11,543 bases of DNA from Acidobacteriaceae bacterium (GTDB lineage Bacteria; Acidobacteriota; Terriglobia; Terriglobales; Acidobacteriaceae). Numbering within the stretch: position 1 is the stretch's first letter; every line of letters begins with the position of its first letter. The stretch lies in NCBI GenBank assembly GCA_025929125.1, contig JAICMT010000017.1, positions 1-11,543 on the forward strand, written 5' to 3'. Made by a program: the position numbers and the translations under genes. Below are positions 7,789 to 11,543 of this stretch, one piece after another. The notes beneath the pieces are model-generated. The model was given only the letters and a program-made list of their open reading frames with translations, did no database searches and was not told the origin of the DNA.

Positions 7789-7794
7789 TCTAAT
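7789..7794 (+). promoter_or_regulatory. Candidate -10 element for the WXXGXW gene
   Basis: TCTAAT matches five of six bases of the TATAAT consensus and would start a transcript near 7801, about 110 nt before the ATG at 7911. No convincing -35 hexamer is seen at normal spacing, so this is only a candidate; an activator-dependent or alternative sigma promoter is possible. Confidence 0.22.
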
Positions 7795-7808
7795 TCCTCA
7801 GGAGCTTG

Positions 7809-7829
7809 CCCGCCTGCCCGACCGGCGGG
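7809..7829 (+). other. GC-rich stem-loop in the probable leader of the WXXGXW gene
   Basis: CCCGCC (7809-7814) can pair with GGCGGG (7824-7829) across a 9-base loop. It lies about 80 bp before the start codon. No T-run follows closely, so it is not an obvious terminator; it may stabilise or regulate the leader, or belong to a dispersed repeat family. Confidence 0.35.
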
Positions 7830-7854
7830 TAGTCTCCTTAGTTCGGAGTCCGCG

Positions 7855-7867
7855 CAACGCTGCGTTG
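7855..7867. promoter_or_regulatory. 13-bp palindrome upstream of the WXXGXW gene
   Basis: CAACGCTGCGTTG is a perfect inverted repeat with 6-base arms and one central base, 43 bp before the start codon. The shape suits a dimeric DNA-binding protein, with the arms too close together for a good RNA hairpin. No known operator is recognised. Confidence 0.3.
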
Positions 7868-7910
7868 AGTTCCTCCCAGCGAGTCGAAGGACCCCAGACA
7901 GGGTGCAGGG

Positions 7911-9005
7911 ATGAAACTTACACGGGTCTTTCAAAACAGCATCGGCGCCGCAGTAATTGCAGGCGCTCTCATGTTCGCTCCTGCCGCCAATGCACGGGTC
8001 TTTGTCTCGGTCGGCATCGCTCCTCCGGCCATACCGGTTTATGTTCAGCCTCCGTGCCCCGGCTACGGGTACATCTGGACGCCCGGATACTGGGCCTACG
8101 GACCGAGCGGCTACTACTGGATCGATGGAGCATGGGTCCTTCCTCCGTATGAGGACGCACTCTGGACCCCGGGTTACTGGGGATTTGACGACGACGCCTA
8201 CTTCTGGAATCCCGGTTACTGGGGGCTCAACGTCGGTTACTACGGCGGGATCAACTATGGGTTCGGATATTTTGGGACCGGCTTCTACGGCGGCTACTGG
8301 CGCGACCACCACTTCTACTACAACGGCGAATACAACCGCTTCGGTTTCCGCGGACATGACAGCTACGTCTATCACCAGCGTGTTGGCGGCTTCGATGGCC
8401 GGCCCGGTGGTCTAGCCTTCGCGCGCTACGATGCTCGACGGGGTAATACCGGCTTCCGCGGGTCTGGAATCAACGGCCGCACCTACAACCGCGACCAGGC
8501 AGGGTTTCGGAACGGCTATATGGCCAATGGCTCACGTCCCAACTCCATTTCGGCGCAACGTGGCAATACACAGTCCTTCGGGTCTGGATACACCGCTCAG
8601 CGGGGTCGCGGATTTGGCGGCGGCAACTCCCAGGCCTATCGTGGCAGTTACTCCGGCGTTCAGCCCTCGCGCACGTACCAGTCCGGCAACGCCGGTCAGT
8701 TCCGGGGTGGATCTAACACCTACTCGAGCCCGCAGGCCCGGGGATACTCCGGCAACTCCTCTATGCAATCCCGCAGCTATTCCGCGCCTGCGCAAGCGCG
8801 CGGCTATTCCGGTGGGAATTACAGCGGCGGCGGGCGTGCCAGCTTTGGCGGTGCGTCAGCGGGCGGTGGTAGCTTCCACGGTGGAGGTGGCGGTGGTGGT
8901 TTCCATGGTGGTGGCGGTGGTGGTTTCCATGGTGGTGGCGGTGGAGGTGGATTCCACGGCGGTGGCGGCGGGGGTGGCTCCCATGGTGGTGGCGGACGTC
9001 GATAA
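7911..9005 (+). CDS. Secreted WXXGXW/YXWGXW-repeat protein with His-Gly repeat tail
   Basis: This 364-residue protein begins with a Sec signal peptide: basic MKLTR, a hydrophobic stretch to about residue 23, and a likely cut after Ala28 in Ala-Asn-Ala. Residues 50-105 carry repeated aromatic motifs (WTPGYW at 56-61 and 85-90, WNPGYW at 99-104, YYWIDGAW at 68-75), the signature of the WXXGXW/YXWGXW repeat family of envelope proteins of unknown function. Residues 106-155 are Tyr/Gly/His-rich, and 156-310 are low-complexity Gly/Ser/Arg/Gln. Residues 322-362 are five tandem units of (F/S)HGGGG(G)n. The ATG at 7911 is preceded by AGGG about 7 nt upstream. The gene lies opposite to and inside the dcw cluster, divergent from murC and convergent with murG. 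Location outside the cytoplasm is well supported. A role in metal binding or cell-surface structure is only a guess from the His and Gly content. Confidence 0.9.
   Translation: MKLTRVFQNSIGAAVIAGALMFAPAANARVFVSVGIAPPAIPVYVQPPCPGYGYIWTPGYWAYGPSGYYWIDGAWVLPPYEDALWTPGYWGFDDDAYFWNPGYWGLNVGYYGGINYGFGYFGTGFYGGYWRDHHFYYNGEYNRFGFRGHDSYVYHQRVGGFDGRPGGLAFARYDARRGNTGFRGSGINGRTYNRDQAGFRNGYMANGSRPNSISAQRGNTQSFGSGYTAQRGRGFGGGNSQAYRGSYSGVQPSRTYQSGNAGQFRGGSNTYSSPQARGYSGNSSMQSRSYSAPAQARGYSGGNYSGGGRASFGGASAGGGSFHGGGGGGGFHGGGGGGFHGGGGGGGFHGGGGGGGSHGGGGRR
8874..8996 (+). repeat. Tandem 24/27-bp repeats encoding (F/S)HGG-polyglycine
   Basis: Five in-frame units begin at 8874, 8901, 8925, 8952 and 8979. The first four are 27, 24, 27 and 27 bp long and each begins TTCCA(C/T)GG; the last begins TCCCATGG and is shorter before the stop. 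Each unit encodes Phe/Ser-His followed by a Gly run. The 24-bp unit lacks one Gly codon, as expected for slippage or unequal exchange. The coding strand is an almost unbroken series of GG doublets, so two-tetrad G-quadruplexes are possible. Confidence 0.9.
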
Positions 9006-9026
9006 CGTTTGGCGACGGTGGTGACG

Positions 9027-9060
9027 AAGGGCTGAGGCGAACCTGCCTCAGCCCTTTTGT
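9027..9060 (+). terminator. Rho-independent terminator of the WXXGXW gene, overlapping the murG 3' end
   Basis: A perfect 12-bp stem, AAGGGCTGAGGC (9027-9038) with GCCTCAGCCCTT (9045-9056), encloses a 6-base loop and runs into TTTTGT on the plus strand, 21 bp after the stop at 9003-9005. The hairpin also covers the last codons and stop of the convergent murG. On the minus strand the stem is followed by CGTCACC, not a T-run, so termination of murG transcripts there would be weaker. Confidence 0.88.
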
Positions 9061-10178
9061 CTGCTGCCGGAGCGCTCCTCCGCAAGCCGTTCTATGATCT
9101 CGACAATCCTCTGTAGCGCGCCGGGCTTTGCCAGTCTCCTGGCGGCGGCAGACATCCCGGCCCGCCGCGCCGGATCCAGCAGCAGGCCCCCCAGCATCTC
9201 GAGCAGCCTTTCCGGAGTTGCCTCTCGCTCCAGCAGCATCGCGGCCGCGCCGGCATGGACCAGCACCTCGGCATTTTTGCGCTGATGATCGTCAGCTGCC
9301 GCCGCAAAGGGCACCAGTACGGACGCTTTACCCGCTGCGCACAGCTCCGCCACTGTGCTGCCGGATCGGGCCAGTACTAAGTCGGCAGCGCCGTACTGGG
9401 CCGGCATGTCCTCCAGAAAAGCTTCCACCCTGCATCGCCCGAGGTCGGCCCCGCTGGCCTGAAACGCCTCCCGAGTCGCGAGTACATGACGTGCGCCCGC
9501 CTGATGCACGATCGTCAACCCCGGCACACTGGCCAGCAACGAAGGCGCAATCTTTGGCATCAGGTCGTTGAAGATCCGCGCTCCCTGGCTTCCCGCGGTG
9601 ACCAGCAGCCTGGGAGCGGCTCCGTCGGGTCGAGGCGGAATCTCAAAAATCTCCGGTCGCACTGGAACGCCCGTCGCCTCTGCGTTGCGGAAAAACCTCG
9701 CCGTCTGTTCGAAGTTCACAGCCGCGGCGCTCACCCGCTTCCCGAGCCAACGGTTGGTCATCCCCGGCACCACGTTGGGCTCGTACGCCAGCGTCGGTAC
9801 GTTCAGCAGGATCGCGGCTGCCATTCCAGGCCCGCTCGCGTATCCGCCCACGCCGACTACCACCTGCGGCCGAAACTCTCGAATCAGCCGCAGGCATTCC
9901 ATCACCCCGCGGGGCACATCCGCCGCCGTTTTCAGCCGGGTTGCCAAGCCCACGTTCTTCAACTGCCCCGACCGCACCAGCTCCAACCCGAAGCCTGCCT
10001 CCGGCACCAACTTCGTCTCCAACCCACGTGCCGTCCCCACAAACCGAACCTCAGCCCCGAAGCTGTCACGCAGCTCCCGTGCAATCGCCAGCGCTGGAAT
10101 CACGTGCCCGCCAGTGCCTCCGCCGGCCATCAGCACCCGCATGCGTTGCGCGCCGCCGTCTGACCTGCTTGCGTTCAC
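9048..10178 (-). CDS. murG: UDP-GlcNAc:lipid I N-acetylglucosaminyltransferase MurG
   Basis: MurG is a peripheral membrane GT-B glycosyltransferase that adds GlcNAc to lipid I to form lipid II. The 376-residue frame shows the N-terminal acceptor-domain loop GGGTGGH (19-25), VGVGGYASGP (108-117), EPNVVPGMTNRWL (133-145), the GSQGA linker (196-200), and the C-terminal donor-binding region with RSGSTVAEL (271-279) and DDHQRKNAE. The usual loop pattern is RxGxxTxxE; here it is one residue shorter. The start is GTG 10178, directly abutting the ftsW TAG, or more conventionally ATG 10142 (Met13), which would give 364 residues and the typical MRVLMAGGGTGGH beginning; I cannot decide. It follows ftsW with no gap. 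Its stop (9050-9048) lies inside a terminator hairpin of the convergent gene, and murC, often the next gene, is displaced by about 1.5 kb. Confidence 0.96.
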   Translation of the reverse strand: MNASRSDGGAQRMRVLMAGGGTGGHVIPALAIARELRDSFGAEVRFVGTARGLETKLVPEAGFGLELVRSGQLKNVGLATRLKTAADVPRGVMECLRLIREFRPQVVVGVGGYASGPGMAAAILLNVPTLAYEPNVVPGMTNRWLGKRVSAAAVNFEQTARFFRNAEATGVPVRPEIFEIPPRPDGAAPRLLVTAGSQGARIFNDLMPKIAPSLLASVPGLTIVHQAGARHVLATREAFQASGADLGRCRVEAFLEDMPAQYGAADLVLARSGSTVAELCAAGKASVLVPFAAAADDHQRKNAEVLVHAGAAAMLLEREATPERLLEMLGGLLLDPARRAGMSAAARRLAKPGALQRIVEIIERLAEERSGSRQKG

Positions 10179-11270
10179 CTAATCGATCTCGCGCGTGATG
10201 TTCAGCAGAATTCCGAGGCTCGCCAGAGTAATAAACACCGAGGTTCCGCCGGACGAGATCAGAGGCAGCGTGATGCCTTTGGTCGGCACCAACGAGAGAA
10301 CCACGCTCATGTTGAAGAACGCCTGGATCAGGATTGCCGTCGTGATCCCGAATGCCAGAAAGCGCGCAAACGGATCGGTCGAGAGTACCGCCGCGCGAAG
10401 ACCGCGGTACCCAAGCATTACAAACAGCGCTACGATCGCGATTGCACCGACCAGCCCCAGCTCCTCGCAAACTGTCGCGAAGATGAAGTCCGTATGCGGC
10501 TCCGGTAGATAGAACAGCTTCTGCACTCCTTCCATCAGCCCACGTCCGAACACACCACCGGTCCCCACCGCAATCAATGACTGCAGAATGTGAAACCCGG
10601 CCCCCCTGGGATCAAGGTCTGGATTGATGAATGCCAGCATGCGCGCCCGCCGGAACGCAACATGGAACAGCATGTAATAGAGCAACGGGGAAGCCGCCGC
10701 GGCTGCAATTACGAAGTACTTCACCTGTGCGCCTGCCAGGTAAAGCATCAGCGCGGTTACTCCGGCGCACACCAACGCCGTGCCCAGGTCGGGCTCTTTC
10801 AAGATCAGCGCAATGAACACCAGCGACGGCAGCACGGCCCGCAGGATCGTTCCCTTCACGTCATCCATCGCATGGATGCGTGTCTGCAGAAAATATGCGA
10901 GAAACAGCACAATTACCGGCTTCGCCAGCTCCGATGGCTGCAGCGTCGTTCCTGCCACCCGGATCCAGCGGTGCGCGCCATTCATCCCATGCATCGCAAA
11001 CACGCCCAGCAGCAGAACCGTCGTGATGGCGACCGACGTCACTACCACGCCGTAGCTGTTATACCGGCGGTAATCCACCTGCATGAGCACCGTCATACAC
11101 GCCAGGCCCAGGAGAGCCCATAGCGCCTGCCTGCCCACGAACGCATAGGGCGAGCCCAGCGTCTCCTTCGCCATCACCGCGGAGGTCGAGAACACCATCA
11201 CCAGGCCGAAGAGCACCAGCAGAAACACGGTTCCAAACAGCCACTTGTCGACACCAACCCGCTTTGCCAT
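10179..11270 (-). CDS. ftsW: Septal peptidoglycan polymerase FtsW (SEDS family)
   Basis: FtsW is the SEDS glycosyltransferase that polymerises lipid II at the division site, working with a class B penicillin-binding protein. The 363-residue protein is mostly membrane-spanning (about ten segments). It carries the SEDS signatures GAHRWIRVAGTTLQPSELAK (98-117), KEPDLGTA (158-165), LPEPHTDFIFATVCEELG (255-272) and PTKGITLPLISSGGTS (329-344). Asp261 in HTD corresponds to the essential extracellular aspartate of the family. RodA is the close alternative, but the position between murD and murG and the GxGFHILQSLIAVGTGG stretch favour FtsW. The ATG at 11270 has an AGGA only about 2 nt upstream, an unusually short spacing. 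It follows murD by 11 bp and abuts murG with no gap, so the three are probably co-transcribed. Confidence 0.95.
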   Translation of the reverse strand: MAKRVGVDKWLFGTVFLLVLFGLVMVFSTSAVMAKETLGSPYAFVGRQALWALLGLACMTVLMQVDYRRYNSYGVVVTSVAITTVLLLGVFAMHGMNGAHRWIRVAGTTLQPSELAKPVIVLFLAYFLQTRIHAMDDVKGTILRAVLPSLVFIALILKEPDLGTALVCAGVTALMLYLAGAQVKYFVIAAAAASPLLYYMLFHVAFRRARMLAFINPDLDPRGAGFHILQSLIAVGTGGVFGRGLMEGVQKLFYLPEPHTDFIFATVCEELGLVGAIAIVALFVMLGYRGLRAAVLSTDPFARFLAFGITTAILIQAFFNMSVVLSLVPTKGITLPLISSGGTSVFITLASLGILLNITREID

Positions 11271-11281
11271 TTCCTACGCCC

Positions 11282-11543
11282 TTAGTTCTCAACTCCCGGC
11301 CGCGATCTCGCACCGACAAGCTGTCTCACAATCTCTTTGAAGCTGCGCCCTCGGTGCTCGTAGTTCTCAAACTGGTCGAAGCTCGAGCAGGCCGGGGCCA
11401 GAAGCACCACATCTCCGGCCGTCGCCTCTGCTGAGATCGTTTGCACCGCCGATTCCAGGGTGCGCGCTGAGACTATCTTCGTCACTCCCGCCAGCTGCCG
11501 CTCAATCTTCTCTGCTGCCGAACCAATTGTGGCAACAGTTTTC
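11282..11543 (-). CDS. murD: UDP-N-acetylmuramoylalanine--D-glutamate ligase MurD, C-terminal fragment (5' end outside window)
   Basis: The minus-strand frame is open from base 11542 to TAA at 11284-11282, giving the last 86 residues of a longer protein. It contains LLAPACSSFDQFENYEHRG, the characteristic C-terminal MurD motif (usual form LSPACASFDxFxNFExRG), followed by F.E.V. MurD is the cytoplasmic ATP-dependent ligase adding D-glutamate to UDP-MurNAc-L-Ala. The ATP-binding and UMAG-binding domains lie outside the window. The internal GTG at 11485 is not a start; the frame continues through it to the window edge. The neighbouring ftsW begins 11 bp downstream, consistent with one transcript. 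Confidence 0.95.
   Translation of the reverse strand, partial: KTVATIGSAAEKIERQLAGVTKIVSARTLESAVQTISAEATAGDVVLLAPACSSFDQFENYEHRGRSFKEIVRQLVGARSRPGVEN

Larger units (their letters stand above)
7579..7910. promoter_or_regulatory. Divergent intergenic region between murC and the WXXGXW gene
   Basis: This 332-bp stretch separates the starts of two divergent genes and must hold at least a promoter for the plus-strand gene and probably one for murC. I see only weak promoter matches on each strand, listed separately, plus a GC-rich hairpin and a short palindrome in the likely leader of the plus-strand gene. Open frames crossing it are shadows: they continue antisense into the neighbouring gene and have no recognisable features. 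No RNA gene or mobile element was found here. Confidence 0.6.

Noticed and set aside
7677..8375. 232-residue minus-strand open frame across the murC/WXXGXW gap
   Set aside because: Most of it is antisense to the well-supported WXXGXW gene, with repetitive Val/Pro/Glu composition that mirrors the Tyr/Gly repeats; no start context or family features.
8874..9002. CRISPR-like array
   Set aside because: The repeats are contiguous, in frame, without spacers, and encode a low-complexity protein tail.
8431..9024. 197-residue plus-strand open frame in another frame of the WXXGXW gene
   Set aside because: It is a frame shadow; its Val/Ala-rich C-terminus is simply the glycine repeat read one base out.
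8819..9085. Minus-strand proline/tryptophan-rich frame (PPPPPWKPP pattern)
   Set aside because: It is the complement of the His-Gly repeats and overlaps the murG end and terminator; the apparent repeat protein is an artefact of GG-rich coding.
9762..9780. MurG EPN in place of the common EQN motif
   Set aside because: Glu-Pro-Asn at this place appears, from memory, in other bacterial MurG proteins, so it is probably normal variation and not a lost residue.

Overview
The window is a high-GC bacterial segment dominated by part of a division and cell wall (dcw) cluster, read on the minus strand in the order murD (C-terminal end only) - ftsW - murG - [inverted gene] - murC - ftsQ - ftsA. The gene content, the two GTG starts (ftsQ, murG), the secreted WXXGXW-repeat protein and the style of the MurG/FtsQ sequences suggest an acidobacterium (Acidobacteriaceae/Terriglobia-like). 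This assignment is an inference from recall; no taxonomic marker gene is present.

Layout from left to right. At 2-166 (+) lies the C-terminal end of a YheT-like alpha/beta hydrolase. At 237-824 (+) is a 195-residue hypothetical protein. It converges, with a 4-bp gap, on a large minus-strand gene (829-3465) for a membrane protein with two PAS-like regions followed by GGDEF and EAL domains. Its N-terminal membrane region resembles a degenerate ethylene-receptor-type sensor. A 162-bp spacer with two short palindromes separates it from ftsA (3628-4869). ftsA overlaps ftsQ (4866-6083) by ATGA, and murC (6157-7578) lies 73 bp upstream of ftsQ. A 332-bp divergent intergenic region (7579-7910) separates murC from a plus-strand gene (7911-9005) for a secreted WXXGXW protein with a His-Gly repeat tail. 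A strong hairpin terminator (9027-9060) lies between that gene and the convergent murG (9048-10178), and it overlaps the murG stop codon. ftsW (10179-11270) abuts murG with no gap, and the murD end (11282-11543) runs off the window.

How it works together. MurD and MurC are ATP-dependent ligases that build the UDP-MurNAc peptide. MurG adds GlcNAc to make lipid II. FtsW polymerises lipid II at the septum. FtsQ links the divisome across the membrane and FtsA tethers FtsZ to it. The inverted secreted-protein gene splits what is usually a continuous run into two likely transcription units, murD-ftsW-murG and murC-ftsQ-ftsA. ftsZ, often the gene after ftsA, is not present; a c-di-GMP signalling gene follows ftsA instead.

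The observations most worth checking are the ethylene-receptor-like but ligand-less sensor domain, the His-Gly tandem repeat protein inside the dcw cluster, and the terminator embedded in the murG stop. I found no CRISPR array, RNA gene, insertion sequence or defence system.
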